64,000 bases of DNA from Cryobacterium sinapicolor. Its GTDB lineage: Bacteria > Actinomycetota > Actinomycetes > Actinomycetales > Microbacteriaceae. How positions within the stretch are numbered: position 1 is the first letter of the stretch; every line of letters starts with the position of its first letter. Shown in pieces: positions 17,040 through 26,531 of this stretch. The position numbers were made by a program, and so were the translations under genes. The notes beneath the pieces are model-generated. The model ran no database searches and was not told the DNA's origin. It was given only the letters and a program-made list of their open reading frames with translations. The DNA lies in assembly GCF_004403465.1 (NCBI RefSeq), contig NZ_SOGQ01000012.1, positions 21,633-85,632 of the forward strand. The letters run 5' to 3'.

Positions 17040-18032
17040 ATGAGTAACACCACACCCCCCGAGGGCAACCGCAACTACGACCACGACCCGGAACCGGTCG
17101 ACAACGTCGGCCACGCCGAGCACACGGATGCCCCCGACTACACCGGGTCAGGCTCACACTCCGCGCCGGCCGACTCAGGCGACGCGACCGACGCTGCAAC
17201 TCTGGCACCGGCATCCGCTCACGGCGAGCCCGTCGGCGAACCCGTCTCCTACGACGCCCCCGAGACCCATACTCCCGCTCCTGGCACCCACGACGCCTCC
17301 CGTGAGCCCGCGACGGCCGCCTACGTGCCCGCCGCCTCCGTGAACAGCACTCCTGCGAACAGCACCGCTTCGAACAGCACGGCCGAGACCCAGCGCATCG
17401 ACCCGGTCGACACCCGGGCCGACGCTCCCACCGCGTCCCACACCCCCACGAACACCACAGTTCAGCCCCCCATCTACATCCAGGCGCCGACCGCTCCGAA
17501 GTACAAGAGCAACCGCGGCCCCGGCGTCGTGATCGCGTTGCTCTCCACCGTGATCTTCGCGGTGCTCTACGCGCTCGTCGCCTTCGCCCTCTCCGGCATC
17601 GGCAGCCTGTCGATCTCCGAAACGGCCACGAAGTTCACCGAGTTCATCGTGCTGCCCATCTTCTACGTGCCGGTCATCTTCTTCTTCGTCGCGTTCGCCC
17701 TGCTGGTGCTGCTCGTGAACCGCGGCGGCTGGTGGGCCTACGTGCTCTTCGGCTTCCTGGTGGCCGTGGTCGTCTACTTCTCCTACATCGGGGCGGCGCT
17801 CCTGAGCGTGCAGGCGTGGAACTTCACGCCCGACCAGGCCGCACGCTTTATCAGCCAGCAGTGGCTGAACCCGGGAGCCATCGCCGCCGCGATCGTCGCC
17901 CGCGAGGTGCCGATCTGGGCCGGCGCCTGGATCGCCCGCAACGGCCGCTCCATCACCGAACGCAACGCCGCATCGAAGGCCGAGTACGACCGCGTCCTCG
18001 CCGCCGGACCGCAGGGCATCCGCAGCAACTAG
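17040..18032 (+). CDS. Membrane protein with long disordered N-terminus, unknown function
   Basis: I do not recognise this 330-residue protein. The first 150 residues are a Thr/Pro/Ala/Glu-rich disordered cytoplasmic or surface segment. Three clear membrane helices follow (about 158-182, 198-223 and 228-255). A more weakly hydrophobic helix near 278-295 ends in RSITERNAASKAEYDR. Start ATG 17040 follows AAGGAGCGC. It is probably transcribed with the small membrane protein at 18096, separated by a GC hairpin. No enzyme motif is seen. Confidence 0.75.
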   Translation: MSNTTPPEGNRNYDHDPEPVDNVGHAEHTDAPDYTGSGSHSAPADSGDATDAATLAPASAHGEPVGEPVSYDAPETHTPAPGTHDASREPATAAYVPAASVNSTPANSTASNSTAETQRIDPVDTRADAPTASHTPTNTTVQPPIYIQAPTAPKYKSNRGPGVVIALLSTVIFAVLYALVAFALSGIGSLSISETATKFTEFIVLPIFYVPVIFFFVAFALLVLLVNRGGWWAYVLFGFLVAVVVYFSYIGAALLSVQAWNFTPDQAARFISQQWLNPGAIAAAIVAREVPIWAGAWIARNGRSITERNAASKAEYDRVLAAGPQGIRSN

Positions 18033-18041
18033 TCGGTCGAC

Positions 18042-18066
18042 GCCCGGCGCACACCACGCGCCGGGC
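18042..18066 (+). terminator. GC hairpin between two membrane-protein genes
   Basis: GCCCGGCGC-ACACCAC-GCGCCGGGC is a perfect 9-bp stem with a 7-base loop and no T-run. It may end transcription of the upstream gene or stabilise the mRNA. Confidence 0.4.
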
Positions 18067-18095
18067 CCCGGCAGGCACGCCAGCAAGGGGGAGCG

Positions 18096-18605
18096 ATGCG
18101 GGACTACCAGCAATACGCGACGGTCGTCGCCGTCTTCGCCGCGGTGCTCCTCGCCGCGCTCCTCGTCGCGGCCTTCGGCCTGATCAGCCTGCTGGTCGAC
18201 ACGGATGTCATCAGTGACCCGAACGCCGGACCCCTCGTCGGGCCGATCATGACCGCCGCCGCCGTGGTGCTGGTGCTCATCCTGATGCTCCTCCTGGGGT
18301 TGCGCACCAGGCCGGAGAACCAGCGGATCGCCGTCGGGTACTCCCTGGGCACCGGATTCGCCGCGATCGGGGTCTTCGTTCTGGTGGGCGGGGTGCTCTA
18401 CGCGCTCGGCACCGGCGTGCCGGCCGACACCGCCGGGCTCCCGGGCGACAGCGTCGGGTTCGCGGCCTCGGTGCTGCTGGGCCCGTTCGCGGTGACCACT
18501 GGCATCCTCGCCTTCATCATCACCCTGCTCTACTCGCTGGTCCTGGCCTCACGGATGCCCGAACGCGGCCCGCCGAAATGGCCGTGGGAACGCGATGATG
18601 ACTGA
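18096..18605 (+). CDS. Small four-helix membrane protein, unknown function
   Basis: A 169-residue integral membrane protein with four hydrophobic helices (about 7-35, 45-70, 82-105 and 120-150) and a charged C-terminus MPERGPPKWPWERDDD. The ATG is preceded by AGGGGGAGCG. No conserved catalytic motif is recognised. The neighbours are an unassigned membrane protein upstream and an unassigned soluble protein downstream. Confidence 0.72.
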   Translation: MRDYQQYATVVAVFAAVLLAALLVAAFGLISLLVDTDVISDPNAGPLVGPIMTAAAVVLVLILMLLLGLRTRPENQRIAVGYSLGTGFAAIGVFVLVGGVLYALGTGVPADTAGLPGDSVGFAASVLLGPFAVTTGILAFIITLLYSLVLASRMPERGPPKWPWERDDD

Positions 18606-18658
18606 GATGCCGGCCTAGAAATTCACCGACCGCGCAGCGGCTCGATCGAGTACCCTTG

Positions 18659-19318
18659 ATGTCCATGGACGGTTCCATCGAGTCGCGGGTCAGCCATCAG
18701 GTTGACGACTGGCTGACCTGGCTGCCCCGGTGGCGCCCGGGCACGCATCGCGGCCGCACCCGACTGTGCCGCACCTGCTTCGGGTCGCCGGTCATCGCGG
18801 CCGCTGGCCTGACGACAGATGTCCCGCACGCCGTGCAGCACGCCCTCGCCATGCGCCTGAAGCACTTGATCGACGCAGAGGTCGACGAGTTCACCGAGAC
18901 GCACTTGCCGCTGTTGAGCCGGGAGATCCAGCTGAACGAGGAGCGCAAGGCCGCGTCGGCCTACCACCCGGCCGAGGGCCTCGACCCGGCCTACACCGGC
19001 CTCGACCTCGACCCGCCGGCCGCGCCCGACGCCCCCTACCTGTTCACGTTCGCCGAACTCGCCCGGCCGGAGGCATCCGTCGCCGCGCCCCTCGCCCCGG
19101 CTCCCTTGACCGACGCGGAGAAGGCGGCCATCCGCGCCGAGGTCGCCCGCGCCGACGCACACGCCGCCCTGGTCGGCGGCCGGGTCTGCGCCGAGCTGGT
19201 TCGGCACCGCGAACGGATGCGCACCGCCGTCGCCGAATTCGTCGAACCCTGGGTGCTCGCTCTCCTCGCCGACCTCGACACCGCGCTCGATTCCCCGCTC
19301 TGGCCCCGGAGCATCTGA
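18659..19318 (+). CDS. Conserved-looking soluble protein, unknown function
   Basis: I do not recognise this protein of about 220 residues. Possible starts are TTG 18656, ATG 18659 and ATG 18665; no good ribosome site separates them. It has a CRTCFG motif near residue 38, a basic Arg/Trp-rich beginning (DWLTWLPRWRPGTHRGR), a helical middle, an Ala/Pro linker, and a helical C-terminus with VRHRERMRTAVAEF-like charge pattern. There is no membrane segment. It ends about 40 bases before the str operon promoter. A nucleic-acid-binding role is only a guess from its basic N-terminus. Confidence 0.65.
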   Translation: MSMDGSIESRVSHQVDDWLTWLPRWRPGTHRGRTRLCRTCFGSPVIAAAGLTTDVPHAVQHALAMRLKHLIDAEVDEFTETHLPLLSREIQLNEERKAASAYHPAEGLDPAYTGLDLDPPAAPDAPYLFTFAELARPEASVAAPLAPAPLTDAEKAAIRAEVARADAHAALVGGRVCAELVRHRERMRTAVAEFVEPWVLALLADLDTALDSPLWPRSI

Positions 19319-19356
19319 ACAACTCCTGAACGAACCCCTCGGACCATGTGATCCAT

Positions 19357-19386
19357 TTGACCGGGTTGCCACCGCCGAGTTAGTAT
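19357..19386 (+). promoter_or_regulatory. str operon promoter and leader
   Basis: TTGACC (19357-19362), an 18-base spacer and TAGTAT (19381-19386) form a strong sigma-A-like promoter. The 321-base gap before rpsL (19319-19639) has no credible gene. It holds this promoter, a leader of about 250 bases, and an AACAAGGAG ribosome site at the end. Confidence 0.7.
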
Positions 19387-19639
19387 TTCGGGGTGTGCGC
19401 TGTGTCGTGCGCTTGAGTTATGCCATCGCGATCTTGTCGTGCCGCACCTTAGGCGCCTCGATCTGGCACTCACACAGGGTTTGCTCTCCGAGCAGCCCCC
19501 ACGGCATACCTGCCTCAGCTTGCGGAATTCATTCCGTGTGTCGGTGGGTCCAGATGAACTCGATCGGGCCGGAAACGGATCGATTCGAATGCTAACCATC
19601 AATGAGCTGTCACCGTGCAGCAATAACAAGGAGTAATTA

Positions 19640-20014
19640 GTGCCCACCATTCAGCAGTTGGTACGAAAGGGCCGCAGCCCCAAGGTCACCAAGACCAAGG
19701 CGCCCGCCCTGAAGTCCAACCCCCAGCAGCGCGGCGTGTGCACCCGTGTTTACACGACCACGCCGAAGAAGCCGAACTCGGCTCTCCGCAAGGTCGCCCG
19801 CGTCAAGCTGTCGAACGGTACCGAGGTCACCGCCTACATCCCCGGCGAGGGTCACAACCTGCAGGAGCACTCCATGGTGCTCGTCCGCGGTGGTCGTGTT
19901 AAGGACCTCCCCGGTGTTCGATACAAGATCGTTCGCGGCGCACTGGACACCCAGGCCGTCAAGAACCGCAAGCAGGCTCGTAGCCGCTACGGCGCCAAGA
20001 TGGAGAAGAAGTAA
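19640..20014 (+). CDS. rpsL: 30S ribosomal protein S12
   Basis: Decoding-centre protein of the small subunit, 124 residues, full length. The conserved [13 protein letters not shown] and [11 protein letters not shown] segments carry lysines at 43 and 88, the wild-type residues at the classical streptomycin-resistance sites. It is the first gene of the str operon; GTG 19640 has AAGGAG upstream. Its stop shares a base with the rpsG start. Confidence 0.98.
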   Translation: MPTIQQLVRKGRSPKVTKTKAPALKSNPQQRGVCTRVYTTTPKKPNSALRKVARVKLSNGTEVTAYIPGEGHNLQEHSMVLVRGGRVKDLPGVRYKIVRGALDTQAVKNRKQARSRYGAKMEKK

Positions 20015-20484
20015 TGCCTCGTAAAGGCCCAGCGCCCAAGCGTCCCGTTATCGCTGACCCGGTATACGGCGCCCCGATCGTCTCCCAGCTCGTCAACAAG
20101 ATCCTCCTCGACGGCAAAAAGGGCCTCGCCGAGCGCATCGTTTACGATGCACTCGAAGGCGTCGTTGCCAAGAACGGTGCGGATGCCGTCGTCACGCTGA
20201 AGAAGGCACTCGACAACGTTCGCCCGACCCTCGAGGTGCGTTCGCGCCGCGTCGGTGGTTCCACCTACCAGGTGCCCGTCGAAGTGAAGCCGCACCGCGC
20301 CAACACCCTGGCTCTGCGCTGGTTGACCAGCTACGCCAAGGCCCGTCGCGAGAAGACGATGACCGAGCGTCTCACCAACGAAATCCTCGACGCATCCAAC
20401 GGCCTCGGTGCCGCTGTGAAGCGCCGCGAGGACACGCACAAGATGGCCGAGGCGAACAAGGCCTTCGCACACTACCGCTGGTAG
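20014..20484 (+). CDS. rpsG: 30S ribosomal protein S7
   Basis: Assembly-initiating protein of the 30S head, which binds the 3' domain of 16S rRNA. It has 156 residues, typical length. The N-terminal [12 protein letters not shown] and the [17 protein letters not shown] helix are family hallmarks. Its ATG overlaps the rpsL stop, so the two are translationally coupled. A 134-base gap with an imperfect palindrome separates it from fusA. Confidence 0.98.
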   Translation: MPRKGPAPKRPVIADPVYGAPIVSQLVNKILLDGKKGLAERIVYDALEGVVAKNGADAVVTLKKALDNVRPTLEVRSRRVGGSTYQVPVEVKPHRANTLALRWLTSYAKARREKTMTERLTNEILDASNGLGAAVKRREDTHKMAEANKAFAHYRW

Positions 20485-20508
20485 TCGCGTTCCGGAGTCC
20501 GGGCTCTT

Positions 20509-20553
20509 GGTGATGGAGCCTGTCGAGATCGAATCTCGACAAGCTCGATCACC
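20509..20553. repeat. GAGCCTGTCGA-type palindrome between rpsG and fusA
   Basis: GGTGAT.GAGC.TGTCGAGAT pairs with ATCTCGACA.GCTC.ATCACC: 19 of 21 pairs with a 3-base loop. It shares its core with the array at 2907, the half element at 24097 and the palindrome at 35787. It may act as an attenuator or an mRNA end between the small-protein genes and fusA. Confidence 0.75.
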
Positions 20554-20618
20554 GAAGCCCGGATATCGGATGCCCTGTTTCGCCCCAAGCACCATAAGCA
20601 AACTTCCGGAGGACCCCC

Positions 20619-22733
20619 GTGGCACTTGACGTGCTCACCGACCTGAGTAAGGTCCGCAACATCGGCATCATGGCTCACATTGATGCTGGCAAGACCACCG
20701 TCACTGAGCGCATCCTGTATTACACGGGTGTCAATCACAAGATCGGCGAGACGCACGACGGCGCCTCGACCATGGACTGGATGGCGCAGGAGCAGGAACG
20801 TGGCATCACCATCACGTCTGCCGCGACGACCTGTTTCTGGGCTGAAAACCAGATCAACATCATCGACACCCCCGGCCACGTCGACTTCACCGTCGAGGTG
20901 GAGCGTTCGCTCCGCGTCCTCGACGGCGCTGTCGCAGTGTTCGACGGCAAAGAGGGCGTTGAGCCCCAGTCCGAGACCGTCTGGCGCCAGGCCGACAAGT
21001 ACGACGTGCCCCGCATCTGCTTCGTCAACAAGATGGACAAGCTCGGCGCCGACTTCTTCTACACGGTCGACACGATCGTCAAGCGCCTCGGCGCGAAGCC
21101 GCTCGTCATCCAGCTGCCCATCGGCGCCGAGAACACCTTCGAAGGCGTTGTCGACCTCGTCGAAATGCGCGCACTGACCTGGCGTGGCGACTCCAAGGGT
21201 GACGTCGAGATGGGCTCCAAGTACGCCATCGAAGAGATCCCCGCCGACCTCATCGAGCAGGCTGCGGAGTACCGCAAGCTGCTCCTCGAGACCGTCGCCG
21301 AGACCGACGACGACCTCATGGAGAAGTACTTCTCCGGCGAAGAGCTCACCGTCTCCGAGATCAAGCACGCGATTCGGGGGCTCACGGTCGCCAGCGAGAT
21401 CTACCCCGTCCTCTGCGGTTCCGCGTTCAAGAACCGTGGCGTTCAGCCGATGCTTGACGCAGTCGTCGACTACCTCCCCACCCCGCTCGACGTGCCGGCC
21501 ATCGAGGCCCACGACGCGCGCGATGAGGAAAAGGTCATCATGCGTCACCCCGACGCGACGGAGCCGTTCACGGCCCTCGCGTTCAAGGTCGCCGTCCACC
21601 CGTTCTTCGGTCGTCTGACCTACGTTCGCGTGTACTCCGGTCACCTTGACTCCGGTGCCCAGGTCGTCAACTCGACCAAGGGTAAGAAGGAGCGCATCGG
21701 CAAGATCTTCCAGATGCACGCCAACAAGGAGAACCCGGTGGCCTTCGTGACCGCCGGTCACATCTACGCGGTCATCGGCCTCAAGGACACCACCACAGGC
21801 GACACCCTGTGCGACCCGAACGCGCAGGTCGTGCTCGAGTCGATGACGTTCCCTGACCCGGTCATCGAGGTTGCGATCGAACCGAAGACGAAGCAGGACC
21901 AGGAAAAGCTGGGTCTCGCGATCCAGAAGCTGGCCGAAGAGGACCCGACCTTCCGCACCGAGCAGAACCAGGAAACTGGTCAGACGGTCATCAAGGGAAT
22001 GGGCGAGCTTCACCTGGACATCCTGGTCGACCGGATGCGCCGTGAATTCAACGTCGAGGCCAACGTCGGCAAGCCCCAGGTCGCGTATCGCGAGACCATC
22101 CGCAGGGCGGTCGAACGTCACGACTACACGCACAAGAAGCAGACCGGTGGATCCGGGCAGTTCGCGAAGATTCAGATCGCGATCGAGCCGCTCGAGATCA
22201 CTGCCGATAAGAGCTACGAGTTCGTCAACAAGGTCACGGGTGGCCGCATCCCCCGGGAATACATCCCCTCGGTGGACGCAGGAATCCAGGATGCGCTGCA
22301 CGTCGGCGTCCTGGCCGGCTACCCGATGGTGGGCGTCAAGGCAAGCCTGCTTGACGGCGCCGCGCACGACGTCGACTCCTCGGAGATGGCGTTCAAGATC
22401 GCCGGTTCGATGGGCTTCAAGGAAGCCGTTCGTAAGGCTGACCCTGTCCTGCTCGAGCCGCTGATGGCCGTCGAGGTTCGTACGCCCGAGGAATACATGG
22501 GCGACGTCATCGGCGACCTCAACTCGCGTCGTGGACAGATCCAGACCATGGAGGACGCTCAGGGCGTGAAGGTAATTCGCGCCAACGTGCCGCTGTCGGA
22601 GATGTTCGGATACATCGGTGACCTGAGGTCGAAGACCTCGGGCCGCGCGGTGTACTCGATGACCTTCGAGAGCTATGCGGAGGTCCCCCGGGCCGTGGCC
22701 GAAGAGATCATCCAGAAGAACAAGGGCGAGTAG
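20619..22733 (+). CDS. fusA: Translation elongation factor G
   Basis: GTPase that drives ribosome translocation and, with RRF, recycling. It has 704 residues and all five domains. G motifs are visible: [12 protein letters not shown] (G1), RGITITSA (G2), DTPGHVDFT (G3), NKMD (G4) and CGSAFK (G5). GTG 20619 follows GGAGGACCCCC. It belongs to the str operon, 144 bases before tuf. A single complete copy is in the window. Confidence 0.98.
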   Translation: MALDVLTDLSKVRNIGIMAHIDAGKTTVTERILYYTGVNHKIGETHDGASTMDWMAQEQERGITITSAATTCFWAENQINIIDTPGHVDFTVEVERSLRVLDGAVAVFDGKEGVEPQSETVWRQADKYDVPRICFVNKMDKLGADFFYTVDTIVKRLGAKPLVIQLPIGAENTFEGVVDLVEMRALTWRGDSKGDVEMGSKYAIEEIPADLIEQAAEYRKLLLETVAETDDDLMEKYFSGEELTVSEIKHAIRGLTVASEIYPVLCGSAFKNRGVQPMLDAVVDYLPTPLDVPAIEAHDARDEEKVIMRHPDATEPFTALAFKVAVHPFFGRLTYVRVYSGHLDSGAQVVNSTKGKKERIGKIFQMHANKENPVAFVTAGHIYAVIGLKDTTTGDTLCDPNAQVVLESMTFPDPVIEVAIEPKTKQDQEKLGLAIQKLAEEDPTFRTEQNQETGQTVIKGMGELHLDILVDRMRREFNVEANVGKPQVAYRETIRRAVERHDYTHKKQTGGSGQFAKIQIAIEPLEITADKSYEFVNKVTGGRIPREYIPSVDAGIQDALHVGVLAGYPMVGVKASLLDGAAHDVDSSEMAFKIAGSMGFKEAVRKADPVLLEPLMAVEVRTPEEYMGDVIGDLNSRRGQIQTMEDAQGVKVIRANVPLSEMFGYIGDLRSKTSGRAVYSMTFESYAEVPRAVAEEIIQKNKGE

Positions 22734-22877
22734 CCCGCGGCCTTCCGGTCTCTTACGGGCCTTCGGGCCCAAATCGCTTCGGCCTCCCGGCCCTAGTAGC
22801 ATAAGTACACAAATCCAGCAGTTCCACCGGCCGCAAACCAGCGGTCGATGGAGCCATGAGTCCTAGGAGGACCCACA

Positions 22878-24071
22878 GTGGCCAAGGCCAAGTTCGAGCG
22901 GACCAAGCCGCACGTAAACATCGGAACGATCGGTCACGTTGACCACGGAAAGACCACGCTGACTGCAGCGATCTCCAAGGTCCTCGCCGACACGTACCCG
23001 TCCAAGACGAACGTTCAGCGCGACTTCGCGTCGATCGACTCTGCTCCGGAAGAACGCCAGCGCGGTATCACGATCAACATCTCGCACGTCGAGTACGAGA
23101 CCGAAAAGCGTCACTATGCGCACGTCGACGCACCCGGCCACGCTGACTACATCAAGAACATGATCACCGGTGCTGCTCAGATGGACGGCGCGATCCTCGT
23201 GGTTGCCGCTACTGACGGCCCGATGGCTCAGACCCGTGAGCACGTTCTGCTTGCGAAGCAGGTCGGCGTGCCGTCCCTGCTCGTCGCACTGAACAAGTCC
23301 GACATGGTTGACGACGAAGAGATCCTTGAGCTCGTCGAGCTCGAGGTTCGCGAACTCCTCTCCGCCCAGGGCTTCGACGGCGACAACGCTCCCGTCGTGC
23401 GCGTCTCCGCTCTCAAGGCGCTTGAAGGCGACGAGAAGTGGGTTGGCAACATCCTTGAGCTGATGAAGGCTGTCGACGACTACTTCCCGGAGCCCGTCCG
23501 CGACAAGGACAAGCCCTTCCTGATGCCGATCGAGGACGTCTTCACGATCACCGGTCGTGGAACCGTCGTCACCGGCCGCGCCGAGCGTGGAACCCTCAAG
23601 ATCAACTCCGAGGTCGAGGTTGTCGGCATCCGCCCGACCATCAAGACCACGGTCACTGGTATCGAGATGTTCCACAAGCAGCTCGACGAGGCCTGGGCCG
23701 GCGAGAACTGTGGTCTTCTTCTTCGTGGCACCAAGCGCGAAGACGTCGAGCGCGGCCAGGTTGTCGTCAAGCCGGGTTCGGTCACGCCGCACACCGACTT
23801 CGAGGGCACCGCGTACATCCTGTCAAAGGATGAGGGTGGGCGTCACAACCCGTTCTACGCGAACTACCGTCCGCAGTTCTACTTCCGCACCACGGACGTC
23901 ACCGGCGTCATCACGCTGCCTGAGGGCACCGAGATGGTCATGCCCGGCGACACCACCGACATGAACGTCGCGCTGATTCAGCCGATCGCCATGGAAGAAG
24001 GCCTCGGCTTCGCCATTCGTGAAGGTGGCCGCACCGTCGGCGCCGGAACGGTGACCAAGATCATCAAGTAG
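22878..24071 (+). CDS. tuf: Translation elongation factor Tu
   Basis: GTPase delivering aminoacyl-tRNA to the ribosome. It has 397 residues in three domains. Motifs are [43 protein letters not shown] (family usually NKCD or NKxD) and [12 protein letters not shown] 22878 follows TAGGAGGACC. It ends the str operon and a strong intrinsic terminator follows. The gap before it contains a short GGGCC-TTC-GGCCC hairpin and may hold a separate promoter. Confidence 0.98.
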   Translation: MAKAKFERTKPHVNIGTIGHVDHGKTTLTAAISKVLADTYPSKTNVQRDFASIDSAPEERQRGITINISHVEYETEKRHYAHVDAPGHADYIKNMITGAAQMDGAILVVAATDGPMAQTREHVLLAKQVGVPSLLVALNKSDMVDDEEILELVELEVRELLSAQGFDGDNAPVVRVSALKALEGDEKWVGNILELMKAVDDYFPEPVRDKDKPFLMPIEDVFTITGRGTVVTGRAERGTLKINSEVEVVGIRPTIKTTVTGIEMFHKQLDEAWAGENCGLLLRGTKREDVERGQVVVKPGSVTPHTDFEGTAYILSKDEGGRHNPFYANYRPQFYFRTTDVTGVITLPEGTEMVMPGDTTDMNVALIQPIAMEEGLGFAIREGGRTVGAGTVTKIIK

Positions 24072-24096
24072 TTCCCTTCGCCGGTTCGGTCACCTC

Positions 24097-24118
24097 GGTG
24101 ATCGAGCCGGTCGAGATC
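24097..24118 (+). repeat. Half element of the GAGCC(T/G)GTCGA repeat family
   Basis: GGTGATCGAGCCGGTCGAGA directly precedes the tuf terminator and matches the left arm of the rpsG-fusA palindrome except at two positions. It suggests that a dispersed repeat was remodelled beside a terminator. Confidence 0.6.
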
Positions 24119-24150
24119 AAGGGGTCTGTCCTTCGGACAGGCCCCTTTTT
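24119..24150 (+). terminator. Intrinsic terminator after tuf
   Basis: AAGGGGTCTGTCC and GGACAGGCCCCTT form a 13-bp stem with one G-U pair and a TTC loop, followed by a T-run (TTTTTCG). It is the clear end of the str operon. Confidence 0.92.
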
Positions 24151-24237
24151 CGTCCCCCTCTACCGGGGCATTTGATCCTGAATCGCCCAGGAACTAGCCT
24201 CTCTTAGAACCCCAACCGCCCCAGATCGGAGCACCCC

Positions 24238-24468
24238 GTGAATTTCAACGACATCAGCCGCAAGGCGCAGGAGTTCCTCAAAACGGAGAAGGGCGAGAAG
24301 GTCGCCGACAAGATCCTCGACGGGGGTGCCGCCGCCGCGAACAAGGTCACCGGCAACAAGCACGCCGACAAGATCCAGGATGCCCGCGACAAGGCGGACA
24401 AGCACCTCGGCCGCGGTGACGGCCCGACCGACCGCGGCGCGCAAGGCACTGACCCCGACGCACGCTAG
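24238..24468 (+). CDS. Small MT0933-like (Rv0909-type) antitoxin-family protein
   Basis: A 76-residue, highly charged helical protein. The pattern DISRKAQEFLKTEKGEKVAD, then HADKIQDARDKADK and a Gly/Asp-rich tail fits the MT0933-like antitoxin family (PF14013), which is defined by such repeats. The cognate toxin of that family is Rv0910-like (SRPBCC fold). None is adjacent here, so a toxin-antitoxin role is doubtful for this copy. It begins at GTG 24238 after CGGAGCACCCC and lies in the insertion between tuf and rpsJ. Confidence 0.65.
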   Translation: MNFNDISRKAQEFLKTEKGEKVADKILDGGAAAANKVTGNKHADKIQDARDKADKHLGRGDGPTDRGAQGTDPDAR

Positions 24469-24508
24469 CCCGGGCCGAGCTCGCCGCGCTCACCGCTCCG
24501 CGGGTCGT

Positions 24509-24579
24509 GCGCCGGTTCGCGCGTGGCATGCCACCCGCGAACCGGCGCAGTGTCCGCGAGCCGGCGCAGTGTCCGCGAG
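24509..24579. repeat. Large hairpin plus 19-bp direct repeats, left flank of the AbiEi-like gene
   Basis: Two 20-base arms (24509-24528 and 24529-24548) pair at 19 of 20 positions with no loop, around a GTGGCATGCCAC centre. Two 19-bp units beginning CCGGCGCAGTGTCC follow (24542-24560, 24561-24579), then a partial third. A related hairpin lies on the other side of the next gene. Confidence 0.85.
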
Positions 24580-24665
24580 CCGGCATCCGACCTGTTCTCC
24601 ACAGGCGCTTCGGCCGGAGCGGAGTGTGCAGGTGCCCGGGTTGAGGCGTTGACGGAGACGCAGCA

Positions 24666-25661
24666 GTGCACAGTGGCCGGATGCCTGACTCACCTGACGA
24701 GCACTTCTCACCCAACGGCCTCCTCCTCTCGTCCGATCTCCGCAGAGCCTTCGGCGCCGACCTTCGTCTCCGCCGCCTCGCGGGCAGAGGCGAATTGCAC
24801 CGTCTGGCGCGCGGCCAATACATCGACGCCACGCTGTGGGCCGCGCTAAACAGCGATCAGCGGTACGCGCTCCGAGTGCGCGGTGCGGCGGAAACGCGGC
24901 AGACCGAACTGGTGCTCTCCCACCAATCCGCTGCCGTTCTGTGGGCACTCCCTACCCTCTTCGGCTGGCCACTCGAGGTTCACTTCCTCACCGAGCGCAC
25001 CCGGGGCGGTCGCTCCACCCCGGGAATCCGAAAACACGCGACGGGCCTGGACCCGACGGATGTCACCACGGTCAACGGGCTCCTGGTCACCACCATCGAA
25101 CGCACCGTGATCGACCTGGCGGCCACTCTGGATCTGAAATCCGCGGTGGCCATCGCGGACCGCGCCATTGCGGTGGATCGTACCGGGCGCTTTCGGCCGC
25201 TGACCACCAGAGTCAGGCTGCTCGAGACCTGGGAACGGATGCTGCCGTTCCGCGGGTCGGTGCGGGCGCGGGCCGTGATCGACTTCGCCTCGACGCTGTC
25301 TGGGTCACCCAACGAGTCTGGAAGCCGCGTCAATGTGGCGCTGAACGGCTTTCCGGAGCCGGTGCTGCAGCATCCGTTCGTTGTCGATGGCAAGACGGTT
25401 TTCACCGACTTCTATTGGATCGCCGAGCACTCGGTGGGGGAGGCCGACGGCAAGCGCAAGTACTTCGACCCCGTGATGCTCGACGGCCGGACAACAGCGC
25501 AGGTGGTCTACGACGAGAAACGCCGGGAGGATGGCGTGCGACGCCAGGTGCACGCGTTCACCCGCTGGGACTTCCCGGTCGGGATGAGCCAGAGCCGGCT
25601 TCGCAGCCGGCTGCTGCAGTTGGGGCTGCCGACCGGACGCCCGCGACTTCAATTTCGGTGA
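24666..25661 (+). CDS. AbiEi-like wHTH plus nuclease-like (DUF559-type) protein
   Basis: A 331-residue protein of the actinobacterial type often labelled AbiEi-family antitoxin or DUF559 protein. The N-terminus LLLSSDLRRAFGADLRLRRL then GELHRLARGQY is a winged-helix start like AbiEi_4. The middle has SHQSAAVLWALP and VNGLLVTTIERTVIDLA, conserved in these proteins. The C-terminus has TDFYW, then GEADGKRKY and YDEKRREDGVRRQ, a D...E.DG..K...EK.RE pattern like the Vsr/DUF559 nuclease fold. No AbiEii toxin is adjacent. GTG 24666 is the upstream start; ATG 24681 is possible. It interrupts the usual tuf-rpsJ junction and is flanked by related hairpins. Confidence 0.68.
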   Translation: MHSGRMPDSPDEHFSPNGLLLSSDLRRAFGADLRLRRLAGRGELHRLARGQYIDATLWAALNSDQRYALRVRGAAETRQTELVLSHQSAAVLWALPTLFGWPLEVHFLTERTRGGRSTPGIRKHATGLDPTDVTTVNGLLVTTIERTVIDLAATLDLKSAVAIADRAIAVDRTGRFRPLTTRVRLLETWERMLPFRGSVRARAVIDFASTLSGSPNESGSRVNVALNGFPEPVLQHPFVVDGKTVFTDFYWIAEHSVGEADGKRKYFDPVMLDGRTTAQVVYDEKRREDGVRRQVHAFTRWDFPVGMSQSRLRSRLLQLGLPTGRPRLQFR

Positions 25662-25701
25662 GGTGCGGTGCTTCTCGGTGCTTCCCGGGTGGTGCGCGCA
25701 T

Positions 25702-25747
25702 GCTGCGCCGCTGCGCTGGTGGCGTGCCACGCGCGGAGCGGCGCAGC
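25702..25747. repeat. Hairpin, right flank of the AbiEi-like gene
   Basis: Arms 25702-25723 and 25726-25747 pair at 19 of 22 positions around a GTGGC-GT-GCCAC centre. The right arm aligns with the left-flank element (shared TGCCAC.CGCG.A.CGGCGCAG). It lies 41 bases after the stop codon. The 553-base gap 25662-26214 holds this hairpin and the S10 operon promoter and leader; I see no gene in it. Confidence 0.8.
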
Positions 25748-25852
25748 ACCCGCGCGAAGTCCGGATAGCAACGGCGACGCGCCCGGGAGGAGCGTCGGTG
25801 AAGCCGCGGAACGACGCGGATGTGCCGACACGCCGCGCGCGACACGCCCGGG

Positions 25853-25882
25853 TTGCACAATGACCCGACCCTGTGGCAGACT
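25853..25882 (+). promoter_or_regulatory. Candidate S10 operon promoter
   Basis: TTGCAC (25853-25858), 18 bases, then CAGACT (25877-25882). This resembles actinobacterial TTGACR / TAGACT-type promoters. It would give a leader of about 320 bases before rpsJ, long enough for ribosomal-protein feedback, though no L4 site could be recognised. Confidence 0.5.
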
Positions 25883-26214
25883 CTTCTAGTTCAACACTTT
25901 CGACTGCCGCGCTGCACGCGGTGTCGGGATCACTGCCAGGCAGTGCATAGCTTGTGCCGTTCGCCGTAAAAGGCGCCAGGTGCACAGTTAGGCCGCGGGT
26001 AGCAGGACATAGCTCAAACCAACAGCCGGGAAAGCTGGGTAAAGCCATGCCTTCCCCCATGCGCGAGTGTGGAGAAGCGGGTTGGCTCGGCGAGACCGCA
26101 CCGCGGCCCCGCCGAAATTGACAGATGAACAGTGGTGCGACAGCAGCAGTGCTACTACGGCGTCCAATGCAACCCTCGGGATGTAAGAAGCCTTGACAAG
26201 AAAGCGAGTTCGAC

Positions 26215-26523
26215 ATGGCGGGACAGAAAATCCGCATTCGACTTAAGTCGTATGACCACGAGGTCATCGACATCTCGGCGCGCAAGATCGTCGACACAGT
26301 GACCCGCGCGGGTGCGACTGTCGTCGGCCCCGTGCCGCTTCCGACCGAGAAGAACGTGGTGTGTGTCATCCGTTCGCCTCACAAGTACAAGGACAGCCGG
26401 GAGCACTTTGAAATGCGCACCCACAAGCGTCTGATCGACATCATTGACCCGACCCCGAAGGCCGTCGACTCGCTCATGCGTCTCGACCTGCCGGCCGACG
26501 TCAACATCGAGATCAAGCTCTAG
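26215..26523 (+). CDS. rpsJ: 30S ribosomal protein S10
   Basis: Small-subunit head protein, which also serves as NusE in antitermination. It has 102 residues, normal length. The motifs [14 protein letters not shown] and [10 protein letters not shown] with the [12 protein letters not shown] loop identify it. It is first in the S10-spc cluster, with a 553-base gap upstream and rplC eight bases downstream. Confidence 0.98.
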   Translation: MAGQKIRIRLKSYDHEVIDISARKIVDTVTRAGATVVGPVPLPTEKNVVCVIRSPHKYKDSREHFEMRTHKRLIDIIDPTPKAVDSLMRLDLPADVNIEIKL

Positions 26524-26531
26524 GGCCCGCG

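Noticed and set aside
20472..22802. A 776-codon minus-strand frame opposite fusA
   Set aside because: It is a shadow of EF-G codons, rich in Val/Asp/Leu without any recognisable motif.
24238..25661. Complete toxin-antitoxin system
   Set aside because: The two genes resemble antitoxin-type families, but neither has its usual toxin beside it, so a functioning module cannot be claimed.
25662..26214. A small gene in the S10 leader
   Set aside because: Short frames exist on both strands but none has a ribosome site or recognisable sequence; several only read through the hairpin repeats.
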